In this document: positions 10,095-18,997 of the stretch, one piece after another | Layout of the letters: each line of letters starts with the position of its first letter | Position numbering within the stretch: position 1 is the stretch's first letter | NCBI GenBank assembly: GCA_964343605.1 | Contig: CAYFKJ010000002.1 | Coordinates: 558,001 to 622,000, forward strand | DNA length: 64,000 bases | Reading direction: 5' to 3' | From: CAYFKJ01 sp964343605 | GTDB taxonomy: Bacteria; Pseudomonadota; Alphaproteobacteria; UBA2966 | Notes under the pieces: model-generated | The model's input: only the letters and a program-made list of their open reading frames with translations | Databases searched by the model: none | Told to the model about the DNA's origin: nothing | Position numbers and translations under genes: made by a program

Positions 10095-12437
10095 ATGGCG
10101 AACCGAAGGCATAGGCCTGGACGCCACGCGCGCAAAACCAAGGCGGAACTGATCGAGCGTTTGAACGCGCTCGAGGATGCCGCAAAAATTGGCGTTTACC
10201 CCAGAATTCTCAACAGCACGCTGGAAAACCTCAGCATCGGGATTAGTGTCTTCGATGCTGAGCTAAGGCTGATCGGGTGGAACACCCGGTTTCTCAAGAT
10301 ACTGGATTTCCCCGTCGAATTGGGCGTCCTTCACCGACCCTTCGCCGACTTCATCCGCTTTAACGCCGAGCGCGGAGAGTACGGACCGGGAGACGTCGAA
10401 GATCAGGTCCTGGAACGGGTGGAACGGGCAAAACGCTTCGTGCCCCACGATTTTGAGCGAACGCGCCCCGACGGCATCGTTCTCAGGGTCACCGGCAGTC
10501 CCATGGAAGCCGGCGGATTCATCACCACCTACACCGATATTACCGCCGAGGTTCAGGCCGACGAGGTTCTGCGCAAGAGCGAGGAGAAATTCCGCTCGTT
10601 GGCCGAAATCGGCAACGACTGGTTTTGGGAAACGGATTCCCAGCATCGCTTCGTCGGCTACATCGGTTACCGCGAGATCACCGGTTTGCCGAAGTCAGGA
10701 GCAACGGGGATAACGCGCTGGGAAAACGCCCACCCGCTCGATCTTCAGGATAAGGAGAAGTGGGCACGCCACCGCGCACAATTGGACGCCCATGAGAAAT
10801 TCCGCGATTTCGAATTTCGGCTCAAGACCGACGCACCTCAATGGATTCGCGTTTCCGGCGACCCCATGTTCGACGAATCCGGAAATTTCCTCGGCCATCG
10901 CGGCACCGCCGTGATCATCACACGCCGCAAGGAAGCGGAGGAGCGGCTCAAGGAGAGCGAGGCGCGTTTCCGGGACTTTGCCGATTCGGCCTCCGATTGG
11001 CTTTGGGAAATGGATCAGGACCTGCGTTTCTCGTACGTGTCCCGGGCCGCTCAGGAATTGTCCGGGCTGCCGCTCCAGAGAATGCTCGGCATGACCCGCG
11101 AGGATCTGATAACGCGTCCGGAAGAAAAGGCCTTCTGGCAACCCCATCTCGAGGATCTCAAGGCCCACCGGCCGTTCCGCGAATTTCGCTACACCTTTGT
11201 CCGGCCGGACGGCAAGCACCTGCACTGGTCGATCAGCGGCACACCCGTGTTCGACGAAATTGGAACTTTCAAGGGGTATCGCGGCACCGGCCGCGATATC
11301 ACCGAGCAAACCGTCATGCAACACCGGGTGGCCGAAAGCCAGCAATTGCTCGCCGAAGCCCAGCACATTTCCAGGATCGGCTCCTGGAACTGGGACCTGG
11401 AAACGCAGGATGTCACCTGGTCGCGCGAGATGTACTCCCTGTTTGGGCTTGATCCGGAAGACACGACCCCGTCCGTCGGGACGTTTTTCAGGCTCGTTCA
11501 TCCAGATGATGTGGAGCATTTGAAGGCGCTGAACTTATCGGAGGGTAAAACCGAAGACATATCGAGCGAATTTCGGGCCTACCGCGGTCAAGAACTCTGG
11601 TATGCCAGGGTCTCCGGTGTATCGGATACTGATGAAAAGGGGCGCATCGTCCGCATGACCGGGACAATCCAGGACATTACGGAGCAGAAACTGGTCGAGG
11701 AGGAACTGATTACCGCCAAGGAGTTGGCGGAGGCGTCGAGCGGGGCGAAGAGCGAATTTCTCGCCATGATGAGCCATGAACTCCGCACCCCGCTCAACGC
11801 CATAATCGGCATGTCGGAAATGATGACGGCCGGCGTTCTCGGGAATATCGACAACGATCGCTATCTTGAATACGTCAATGACATCAATGTCAGCGGCAGC
11901 AAGCTGTTGACCACCATCAACATGATTCTCGACCTTTCCAAGGCCGAAGCCGGTAAGCTGGAACTGGTCGACGAACAGGTCGACATCGGCGAAGCCATTG
12001 AAGCGTCGCTGCGGCAATTTAAGGATTCGCCCATGGCGGACGGTATCGTGGTCACGAACGATGTCGAGGACTGCCTGCCGCCGATCAATGCCGATGCCCG
12101 ATTGCTGGACTGGACGCTGACCAATCTCATTTCCAACGCTCTGAAATTCACCCAAAGGGGCGGCGAGGTCGCGGTCAGGGGGACGCTGGAACATTCTCCA
12201 GGCAATGTTTTTCGGCTGGAAGTAGCCGATACCGGAATTGGCATGTCGGGTGATGAAATCGAAAAAGCGATGGAGCCGTTCGGCCAGGTCGACAGTTCCC
12301 TTTCCCGCCAATTCGAGGGTACGGGCTTGGGCTTACCGTTGGCGAAAATGGCCGTGGAGAAACTGGGCGGGCAACTATCAGTCGAAAGCGTTCAAGGGAA
12401 GGGAACGACGGTTGTCGCCCGTATCCCGATCGGTTGA
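10095..12437 (+). CDS. Multi-PAS sensor histidine kinase
   Basis: A soluble 780-residue sensor kinase. Four PAS-type modules can be followed: about 35-150 (PAS_7-like, GISVFDAELRLIGWN), 165-285 (FRSLAEIGNDWFWETD), 290-410 (FRDFADSASDWLWEMD) and 415-530 (ISRIGSWNWDLETQDVTW). They precede a HisKA domain with H561 in MMSHELRTPLN and a HATPase domain with VADTGIGMSGDE and GTGLGLPLAKMAVEKLGG. No membrane helix is visible, so it senses in the cytoplasm. I prefer ATG 10095 over a TTG 17 codons upstream. No response regulator is adjacent, so it is an orphan kinase. Confidence 0.92.
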   Translation: MANRRHRPGRHARKTKAELIERLNALEDAAKIGVYPRILNSTLENLSIGISVFDAELRLIGWNTRFLKILDFPVELGVLHRPFADFIRFNAERGEYGPGDVEDQVLERVERAKRFVPHDFERTRPDGIVLRVTGSPMEAGGFITTYTDITAEVQADEVLRKSEEKFRSLAEIGNDWFWETDSQHRFVGYIGYREITGLPKSGATGITRWENAHPLDLQDKEKWARHRAQLDAHEKFRDFEFRLKTDAPQWIRVSGDPMFDESGNFLGHRGTAVIITRRKEAEERLKESEARFRDFADSASDWLWEMDQDLRFSYVSRAAQELSGLPLQRMLGMTREDLITRPEEKAFWQPHLEDLKAHRPFREFRYTFVRPDGKHLHWSISGTPVFDEIGTFKGYRGTGRDITEQTVMQHRVAESQQLLAEAQHISRIGSWNWDLETQDVTWSREMYSLFGLDPEDTTPSVGTFFRLVHPDDVEHLKALNLSEGKTEDISSEFRAYRGQELWYARVSGVSDTDEKGRIVRMTGTIQDITEQKLVEEELITAKELAEASSGAKSEFLAMMSHELRTPLNAIIGMSEMMTAGVLGNIDNDRYLEYVNDINVSGSKLLTTINMILDLSKAEAGKLELVDEQVDIGEAIEASLRQFKDSPMADGIVVTNDVEDCLPPINADARLLDWTLTNLISNALKFTQRGGEVAVRGTLEHSPGNVFRLEVADTGIGMSGDEIEKAMEPFGQVDSSLSRQFEGTGLGLPLAKMAVEKLGGQLSVESVQGKGTTVVARIPIG

Positions 12438-12957
12438 CGGTCCATAGCGCCTTTCAGCCCTTCTACCGGATTCGAGCGCTCCCTGCGTCAAACCGCCGAA
12501 TAGTCCACATTTTGCCGAAATTAACCCTTGGAACATTCACGAAACAAGTTGCTAAGCCGGTCTAATCCGGCGTAAAACGGGGCCTACGGCAAGGGGGACG
12601 TGATAAGTTTTCCACAGGCTTTCACGACTTGTTAACCTTAGCGGGTGACGCTGCCCTCTAAGTCTTTGAATTTTAAGGGCCAAGCCCTATCGATATTTGG
12701 GTTGTGTCAAGTATGCAGGCGACGGTGAAACAGACGGTAACGGCACGCGGCGATCTGACCGCCGAACGCCTTTCCGTGCGCCTGGCTACCGCGGCCCTCG
12801 TCACCCCGACTTTCCAATCCAACGGAATAATTGCCGCGGAACTCCTTCGACTTACCGGCCCCTGAGCGCCTTGGGACGGTACACCCGTCATTGACGTTCA
12901 GGGGATCACGTGACCGCACATGATCGAGAAATCGGAAAGTTTGAAGGACCTGAAACT
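12438..12957 (+). other. 520-bp intergenic region upstream of leuA
   Basis: No confident gene lies between the PAS kinase and leuA. The stretch is AT-richer than its surroundings up to about 12700 (TTGTTAACC, TTTTAAGGG) and probably holds the leuA promoter. A 50-codon frame sits at 12713-12865. No run of Leu codons, T-box or clear terminator/antiterminator pair was found, so leucine attenuation cannot be claimed. Confidence 0.5.
12713..12865 (+). CDS. Possible 50-residue small ORF upstream of leuA
   Basis: An ATG frame encoding 50 residues (begins MQATVKQTVTARGDL, ends ELLRLTGP) ends 92 bp before the leuA start. Third positions are about two-thirds G/C, weakly coding-like. Seven leucine codons are spread through it, three of them in the last seven residues, which could hint at a leader peptide but is far from a classic regulatory run. 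No Shine-Dalgarno is visible. It may equally be noncoding leader sequence. Confidence 0.2.
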   Translation: MQATVKQTVTARGDLTAERLSVRLATAALVTPTFQSNGIIAAELLRLTGP

Positions 12958-14508
12958 ATGACGACAAATACAGCCAATAATCACATAACCATATTCGACA
13001 CCACGATGCGGGACGGCGAACAGTCGCCCGGTGCGTCGATGAATCTCGAAGAGAAATTGCGCCTGGCGGAGGTGCTCGAAGCCATGGGCGTCGATGTCAT
13101 CGAAGCCGGTTTTGCCATCGCCTCGAACGGCGATTTCGAAGCAATCACCGAGGTGTCCAAAATCGTTACCGACTCCGTCGTCTGCAGCCTGGCGCGCTCG
13201 GCATTGGGCGACGTGGACCGGGCGGGCGAGGCCTTGGAGCACGCGAAGCAAAAGCGCATTCACACTTTCCTCAGCACCAGTCCGCTGCACATGAAGTACA
13301 AGCTGCAGATGGAGCCCGAGGATGTTTACGACGCCGTGGTTGCCAGCGTTAAACGCGCCCGCAAGTACACGGACGATGTCGAGTGGAGCGCCGAGGACGG
13401 CACCCGCACGGAGCACGACTTCCTCTGCCGTTGCATCGAGGGCGCCATCGAGGCCGGCGCCACGACGATCAACATTCCGGATACCGTCGGCTACGCCATG
13501 CCCAACGAGCACGGTGACATGTTCCGCATGGTTCAGGAGCGCGTGCCCAATATCCACAAGGCCGTGCTTTCGACGCACTGTCACAACGACCTGGGCCTGG
13601 CCGTGGCGAATTCGCTGGCCGGCGTCGAAGCCGGGGCGCGGCAGGTCGAATGCACCATCAACGGTCTGGGTGAGCGGGCCGGCAACGCGGCGATGGAAGA
13701 GATCGTCATGGCGCTGAAGACCCGTCCCGACATGAATCCCTATGAAACCAACATCGATACGACGCACATAACCAAGGCGTCACGCATGGTTTCGACCATC
13801 ACGGGCTTCCTGGTGCAGAACAACAAGGCCATCGTCGGCGCCAACGCATTCGCGCACGAGGCCGGCATTCATCAGGACGGCATGCTGAAGCACGCCGGCA
13901 CCTATGAGATCATGACGCCGGAATCGGTCGGCCTGAACAAGTCGTCGCTGGTCATGGGCAAACACTCGGGCCGCCACGCCTTCCGCAAGAAGCTTGAGGA
14001 ATTGGGCTTCGAACTGGGCGACAACGCGCTTCACGATGCCTTCCAGCGGTTCAAGGATCTGGCTGACAAGAAGAAGGATGTTTTCGACGAGGACATCGTC
14101 GCGCTGGTGGATGATGAACAGCGGGCCAACGATCACATCAAGTTTGAATCGCTGTATGTCGTATGCGGCTCGACCGGTCCGCAGACAGCGGATTTGACGC
14201 TCGATGTCGAGGGCAAGCAGGTCTCCCACAAGGCGACCGGCGACGGCCCCGTGGACGCCACCTTCAACGCCTTGAAGGCGCTGGTGCCGCACGAGGCGAC
14301 GTTGCAGCTCTACCAGGTGCACGCCGTCACCGAAGGCACGGATGCCCAGGCTGAAGTAACGGTGCGTCTGGCCGAAGACGGCAAGACCGTAAACGGATTG
14401 GGCGCCGATACCGATACGCTGGTGGCTTCCGCCAAGGCTTATATAAACGCACTCAACAAACTGATGACCAAACGGGAGAAGACGGCCCCGGCCGCCCTCA
14501 CCGCCTGA
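12958..14508 (+). CDS. leuA: 2-isopropylmalate synthase
   Basis: LeuA condenses acetyl-CoA with 2-oxoisovalerate, committing carbon to leucine. From ATG 12958, with AAGGA nine bases upstream, the protein is 516 residues; a GTG at 12910 in frame has no ribosome site. The N-terminal TIM barrel opens FDTTMRDGEQSPGASM and contains the metal-binding STHCHNDLGLAVAN. After the linker, the C-terminal LeuA allosteric domain (about 385-500) carries the leucine feedback site. Length and layout match the alphaproteobacterial enzyme. Confidence 0.96.
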   Translation: MTTNTANNHITIFDTTMRDGEQSPGASMNLEEKLRLAEVLEAMGVDVIEAGFAIASNGDFEAITEVSKIVTDSVVCSLARSALGDVDRAGEALEHAKQKRIHTFLSTSPLHMKYKLQMEPEDVYDAVVASVKRARKYTDDVEWSAEDGTRTEHDFLCRCIEGAIEAGATTINIPDTVGYAMPNEHGDMFRMVQERVPNIHKAVLSTHCHNDLGLAVANSLAGVEAGARQVECTINGLGERAGNAAMEEIVMALKTRPDMNPYETNIDTTHITKASRMVSTITGFLVQNNKAIVGANAFAHEAGIHQDGMLKHAGTYEIMTPESVGLNKSSLVMGKHSGRHAFRKKLEELGFELGDNALHDAFQRFKDLADKKKDVFDEDIVALVDDEQRANDHIKFESLYVVCGSTGPQTADLTLDVEGKQVSHKATGDGPVDATFNALKALVPHEATLQLYQVHAVTEGTDAQAEVTVRLAEDGKTVNGLGADTDTLVASAKAYINALNKLMTKREKTAPAALTA

Positions 14509-14523
14509 TCGAAGAAAAACCGG

Positions 14524-14550
14524 AACGGGGGCTTCGGCCCCCGTTTCCTC
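14524..14550 (+). terminator. Intrinsic terminator after leuA
   Basis: A 9-bp stem, AACGGGGGC at 14524-14532 with GCCCCCGTT at 14537-14545, is closed by a TTCG tetraloop and followed by TCCTC. It separates leuA from mreB. Its core matches the terminator after tRNA-Lys. Confidence 0.85.
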
Positions 14551-14574
14551 AAAGTTAGGGGATAAGCTAACTAA

Positions 14575-15618
14575 ATGTTTTCAAAGCTTCTCGGCATGTT
14601 GTCGGCCGACATGGCCATTGACCTTGGCACGGCAAATACTCTGGTCTACGTCAAGGGTAGGGGTATCGTTCTCAACGAGCCTTCGGTTGTTGCGATCGTC
14701 AGCCAACGCGGCAAGAAACAGGTTCTCGCCGTGGGCGACGAGGCCAAGATGATGCTGGGCCGCACACCCGGCAATATCGAAGCCATCCGGCCTTTGCGCG
14801 ACGGCGTCATCGCAGACTTCGAAATCGCCGAGGAAATGATCAAGCACTTTATCCGCAAGGTGCACAACCGGCGCAGCTTCGCCTCGCCCCAGGTCATCAT
14901 TTGCGTACCCTCCGGTTCCACCGCTGTCGAACGGCGGGCTATTCAGGAATCGGCGGAAAGCGCGGGCGCGCGCCGGGTGTTCCTGATCGAGGAGCCAATG
15001 GCGGCGGCGATCGGGGCCGGCCTGCCGGTGACCGAGCCCACGGGCTCGATGGTCGTCGATGTGGGCGGCGGCACCACGGAAGTCGCGGTTCTGTCGCTGG
15101 GCGGCATCGTATACGCCCGCAGCGTCCGCGTCGGCGGCGACAAGATGGACGAGGCGATCATCAGCTACATCCGCCGCAATCACAATCTGCTGGTCGGCGA
15201 AAGCAGCTCGGAACGCATCAAGAAGGAGATCGGCACCGCGCGGCCGCCGGAAGACGGCAATGGCGACAGCATGGAAGTCAAGGGCCGCGACCTGATGAAC
15301 GGCGTGCCCAAAGAACTGCTGATCAACCAGCGCCAGATCGCCGAGAGCCTGGCCGAACCGGTCGGCGCCATCATCGAAGCCGTTAAGGTCGCGCTGGAGC
15401 ACACCGCGCCCGAACTGGCCGCGGACATCGTCGACAAGGGCATCGTGCTGACGGGCGGCGGCGCCCTGCTGGGTGATCTCGACCAGGTCTTGCGGGAGGC
15501 AACCGGCCTTCCGGTTTCCATCGCCGACGAGCCGCTTTCGTGCGTTGCGCTGGGCACCGGACGGGCGTTGGAGGAAATGCGGACATTGCGGCACGTCCTG
15601 TCGCAACACAACACCTAA
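14575..15618 (+). CDS. mreB: Rod shape-determining protein MreB
   Basis: MreB is the bacterial actin that forms membrane-attached filaments guiding lateral wall synthesis. The 347-residue protein is full length. It has the actin phosphate-1 loop AIDLGTANTLVYVK, the phosphate-2 motif VVDVGGGTTEVAVLS and the adenosine motif VLTGGGALLGDLD. The N-terminus MFSKLLGMLS is amphipathic, as expected for membrane binding. It is the first gene of the mreB-mreC-mreD-mrdA-rodA operon, with AGGGGAT as ribosome site. Confidence 0.98.
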   Translation: MFSKLLGMLSADMAIDLGTANTLVYVKGRGIVLNEPSVVAIVSQRGKKQVLAVGDEAKMMLGRTPGNIEAIRPLRDGVIADFEIAEEMIKHFIRKVHNRRSFASPQVIICVPSGSTAVERRAIQESAESAGARRVFLIEEPMAAAIGAGLPVTEPTGSMVVDVGGGTTEVAVLSLGGIVYARSVRVGGDKMDEAIISYIRRNHNLLVGESSSERIKKEIGTARPPEDGNGDSMEVKGRDLMNGVPKELLINQRQIAESLAEPVGAIIEAVKVALEHTAPELAADIVDKGIVLTGGGALLGDLDQVLREATGLPVSIADEPLSCVALGTGRALEEMRTLRHVLSQHNT

Positions 15619-15677
15619 CCACGCTCTCGGGCCGGCGGTGAAGAGCCCTCGGCTCTGATGGCGAACGGGAGAAACGC

Positions 15678-16565
15678 GTGAGAGCGAACGACGGCATAAG
15701 AAGGGTTGCGATGCCACTCCGGGGCATGGTGCAGCGCTTCGCCTTCGTTCTGCTGATCGGATCCGCCATCATGTTGTTGGTGCTCAGCAAGTTCGGCAAT
15801 CCAGCCGTCGAAAGGTTGCGCGATTCGATCTTCGAAGTGGCGACGCCGGTTCTCGAGGTCTTGTCCCAACCCGTGGTGGCCGCTAACCGCGGTGTCGCGG
15901 CCGTGAAGGAGCTGGTCTTTCTGCACGAGGAAAACGCGCGGCTGCGCGAGGAGAACGAACGGCTGCGCCGCTGGCAGTCCGTTGCGCTGAGCCTTGAACA
16001 ACAGAACGCCGTCTTCCGTGCCCTTCTCGCCGCCAATGCCGATCCGGCCATGTCATTCGTTTCCGCCCGCATCATCGGTGATGCCGGCGGTCCGTTCGTC
16101 CGTACGGTGCTGGTCAACGCCGGCACCCGCGACGGCATCAAACAGGGTTATGCCGCGCTCACGGGCGAAGGCCTGGTCGGCCGTGTCATCGAATCGGGGC
16201 GGCGGGCCTCACGCATCCTGTTGCTGACCGACCTGAACTCCCGCGTTCCGGTGGTTATCCAGGGATCGCGTTACCGGGCCGTCCTGGAAGGCGACAATTC
16301 GGATACCATGCGTCTCGCTTTCCTGCCAACGGCCGCCCAGTTGTCGGCCGGTGACCGTGTGGTCACCTCCGGACACGGCGGTGTTTTCCCGCCCGGTTTG
16401 CCCGTCGGCGTCGTCACCAAGGTCAAGGACGGTTACAACCGGGTGAGACCCTTCGTCGGTTACGATCGGCTTGAGTATCTCAGGATCGTGCGTTTTGAAT
16501 TTCCGCCTCTGGACGCGCCGGGATCAGCGGCGCCTCAAGCGGCGGCGGCGGAGCGAGCCCGATGA
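15678..16565 (+). CDS. mreC: Rod shape-determining protein MreC
   Basis: MreC is a bitopic inner-membrane protein that links MreB to periplasmic elongasome enzymes. The 295-residue protein has one N-terminal membrane helix (about 20-42, FAFVLLIGSAIMLLVL). A coiled coil follows (about 75-110, LHEENARLREENERLRR), then the double beta-barrel domain with LVNAGTRDGIKQGYA and GLVGRVIE. The start is GTG 15678 with CGGGAG upstream. The stop overlaps the mreD start by 4 bp. Confidence 0.96.
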   Translation: MRANDGIRRVAMPLRGMVQRFAFVLLIGSAIMLLVLSKFGNPAVERLRDSIFEVATPVLEVLSQPVVAANRGVAAVKELVFLHEENARLREENERLRRWQSVALSLEQQNAVFRALLAANADPAMSFVSARIIGDAGGPFVRTVLVNAGTRDGIKQGYAALTGEGLVGRVIESGRRASRILLLTDLNSRVPVVIQGSRYRAVLEGDNSDTMRLAFLPTAAQLSAGDRVVTSGHGGVFPPGLPVGVVTKVKDGYNRVRPFVGYDRLEYLRIVRFEFPPLDAPGSAAPQAAAAERAR

Positions 16566-17077
16566 CGCGGCTGTCACTGGGAGTGCGGATCGCGCGCGCC
16601 CTGCGGTCGATGATCCCCGGATTGCTGCTGCTACTCTGCATCTTCGTCGCGGCGCTGCCTTTGGGGCTTCCCTACCTTGCGGACGTGACACCTTTCCTGT
16701 CGTTGATGGCCGTCTATTATTGGAGCATCTACCGGCCCGATCTCCTGCCCATGTGGGCGGTGTTTCTCGCCGGTTTGGTGCAGGACGTCGTCAGCGGCGG
16801 ACCGCTCGGACTGATGGCGCTGGTTCTGCTTTTGGTCCACGGGGTCGGCGTGAGTCAGCGCCGGGTATTCCTGGGTAAATCGTTTCCCGTCGAGTGGTGG
16901 GGCTTTGGGCTGGTGACCCTGGGCGCCGGCCTGTTCGCCTGGATCGGCGCCAGCCTCTACTACACGGCCCTGGTGGATATTCGGTCGGTTGGCGTTCAGG
17001 CACTCCTCACCGTTGCCATTTACCCCCTCGTGACGCGGCTGTTTTCGCGCGCCGCCCGGGCCCTCCGTTCGGTTTGA
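16562..17077 (+). CDS. mreD: Rod shape-determining protein MreD
   Basis: A 171-residue polytopic inner-membrane protein with about five hydrophobic helices. It belongs to the MreD family, whose members join MreC in the elongasome. The segment FLSLMAVYYWSIYRPDLLP followed by GLVQDVVSGGPLG is the family signature. Its ATG overlaps the mreC stop, so the two are translationally coupled, and mrdA follows after 11 bp. Confidence 0.95.
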   Translation: MTRLSLGVRIARALRSMIPGLLLLLCIFVAALPLGLPYLADVTPFLSLMAVYYWSIYRPDLLPMWAVFLAGLVQDVVSGGPLGLMALVLLLVHGVGVSQRRVFLGKSFPVEWWGFGLVTLGAGLFAWIGASLYYTALVDIRSVGVQALLTVAIYPLVTRLFSRAARALRSV

Positions 17078-17088
17078 GGGAGGCTTAG

Positions 17089-18996
17089 GTGCAAGCCGCC
17101 GGCAGCCGCTACAAATCCTTCACGCGACGGGCTGCGTTGATGGGCGGGGGGCAGGCCGCCCTGATGACCATTCTGGCGGGCCGGCTCTATTACCTCCAAG
17201 TCGTTCAGGCTGAACAGTACCGCACGCTGGCGGACGAAAACCGGATCAGCCTGCGGTTGCTGCCGCCGACGCGGGGGCGCATTCTCGACCGGGCCGCCGT
17301 CGAACTTGCCAACAACCAGCAGAATTTCCGGGTCTTGCTGGTACCGGAACACGCCACCGGCGGCATAGCGGAAACCCTGGACGCGCTGTCGGCACTTGTA
17401 CCGATCGACGATCACGACAGACGCCGGATCATGCGGGAGATCAAGCGGAACCGGAAATTCGTTCCGGTTACCGTGTTGGAGAATCTCTCCTGGCGGGAGT
17501 TCAGCCGGGTGAATGTGCGCCTGCCAAATCTGCCCGGCATCCAGCCCGACGTCGGCGAATCGCGTTTTTATCCGTTGGGCGATGCGTTTGCCCACATGGT
17601 CGGCTATGTCGGCGTGGTCTCGGAAAAGGAGGCGACGGGTGAGCCGCTGCTGGAACTGCCGGGTTTTCGAGTGGGCAAAAGCGGAATCGAAAAATCGCGG
17701 GAGGGCGTCCTCAGGGGATCCGCGGGCAACAGCCAGGTCGAGGTGAACGCGCTGGGCCGGGTCATCAAACAACTAGACCGCCAGGAGGGTGAGCAGGGGG
17801 GCGATGTCGTCCTCACCATCGACAGCGAGCTTCAGATGTTCACCGCCGACCGCATCGGCAACGAGAGCGCCGCCGCCGTGGTCCTGGATGTCCATTCTGG
17901 AGATATTCTAGCGATGTGCTCGACGCCGGGGTTCAATCCGAATTCGTTCAATCTGGGTATCGATCACGATGAATGGCAGGAATTGCTGAACAATCCCCGC
18001 AAACCCCTGATCAACAAAGCGATTAGGGGCCAATACCCGCCGGGCTCGACATTCAAGATGATCGTCGCCCTGGCCGCTCTGGAAACGGGCGCCGTCGGAC
18101 CGGACCACAAGGTTTTTTGCAGCGGCAGCGTCGAACTGGGCAACCATACCTTCCACTGCTGGAAAAAGCATGGCCACGGACGGCTGGATCTGACCGAGGC
18201 CCTGGAACAGTCGTGCGACGTGCATTTTTACGAAATCGCCAAACGGGTGGGCGTCAACCGTATCGCCGAAATGGCCGAGCGATTCGGGCTGGGAAAACGC
18301 ATCGGTATCGATATCGGCGGAGAGCGGCCCGGTTTGATCCCCACCAAGGAGTGGAAGCTGGCCACCATCGGCGAGCCTTGGCAGGGGGGTGAGACCTTGA
18401 ATATCGGCATCGGCCAGGGGTTCGTTCTCACGACGCCGCTTCAGTTGGCTTCCATGACGGCCCAAATCGCCAACGGCGGTAAACGGATTAAGCCGCGCCT
18501 GGTTTTCCAACCGGAGCCGGTCAACGGCCCGGAGGCGGACGCCGGGACGAAAGCCGAAGCCGAGGCGGCCGAGAGCACCTCGCTTGGGCTCTCCAAGGCC
18601 GCGCTCGATTTGGTGCAAGAAGGCATGCGGCGGGTGAGCAATTCTCCCAGAGGAACGGCATATCGTTCGCGGATCGAGGATCCCGGTATGGAGATCGCCG
18701 GTAAGACAGGCACCGCACAGGTTCGCCGCATCAGCAAGGCGGAGCGCGACACGCGGGTCCGGAAGAACGAGGAGAAGCCATGGGAGGAGCGCGACCACGC
18801 GCTCTTTGTCGGCTATGCCCCGGTCCATGCGCCACGTTATGCGGTCGCCGTCGTGGTGGAGCATGGCGGCGGCGGCTCGAAGGCGGCGGCTCCCATCGCG
18901 CGGGATATCCTGCTGGAAACCCAGCTCCGGGATCCTGCCCGGAAGCCGCCTGTCAGCCGCCTTGCCAGCGCGGCGGTGCGGGAAGGGGAGGGCTGA
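17089..18996 (+). CDS. mrdA: Penicillin-binding protein 2 (elongasome transpeptidase)
   Basis: PBP2 cross-links lateral-wall peptidoglycan. The 635-residue protein has one N-terminal membrane helix (about 16-36), a pedestal/dimerisation domain with PPTRGRILDRA, and a transpeptidase domain. The acyl-serine motif is S320 in GSTFK, the second motif SCD lies in EQSCDVHFYE, and KTGT is at 539. These are the expected PBP2 motifs. The start is GTG 17089 after GGGAGG. It lies between mreD and rodA, its functional partner. A long Ala/Glu-rich loop near 475-500 is not typical but lies outside the catalytic core. Confidence 0.96.
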   Translation: MQAAGSRYKSFTRRAALMGGGQAALMTILAGRLYYLQVVQAEQYRTLADENRISLRLLPPTRGRILDRAAVELANNQQNFRVLLVPEHATGGIAETLDALSALVPIDDHDRRRIMREIKRNRKFVPVTVLENLSWREFSRVNVRLPNLPGIQPDVGESRFYPLGDAFAHMVGYVGVVSEKEATGEPLLELPGFRVGKSGIEKSREGVLRGSAGNSQVEVNALGRVIKQLDRQEGEQGGDVVLTIDSELQMFTADRIGNESAAAVVLDVHSGDILAMCSTPGFNPNSFNLGIDHDEWQELLNNPRKPLINKAIRGQYPPGSTFKMIVALAALETGAVGPDHKVFCSGSVELGNHTFHCWKKHGHGRLDLTEALEQSCDVHFYEIAKRVGVNRIAEMAERFGLGKRIGIDIGGERPGLIPTKEWKLATIGEPWQGGETLNIGIGQGFVLTTPLQLASMTAQIANGGKRIKPRLVFQPEPVNGPEADAGTKAEAEAAESTSLGLSKAALDLVQEGMRRVSNSPRGTAYRSRIEDPGMEIAGKTGTAQVRRISKAERDTRVRKNEEKPWEERDHALFVGYAPVHAPRYAVAVVVEHGGGGSKAAAPIARDILLETQLRDPARKPPVSRLASAAVREGEG

Positions 18997-18997
18997 C

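Noticed and set aside
12608..12616. A DnaA-box-like TTTTCCACA upstream of leuA
   Set aside because: It is one isolated near-match with no cluster of boxes, AT-rich unwinding element or dnaA/dnaN gene, so an origin is not supported.
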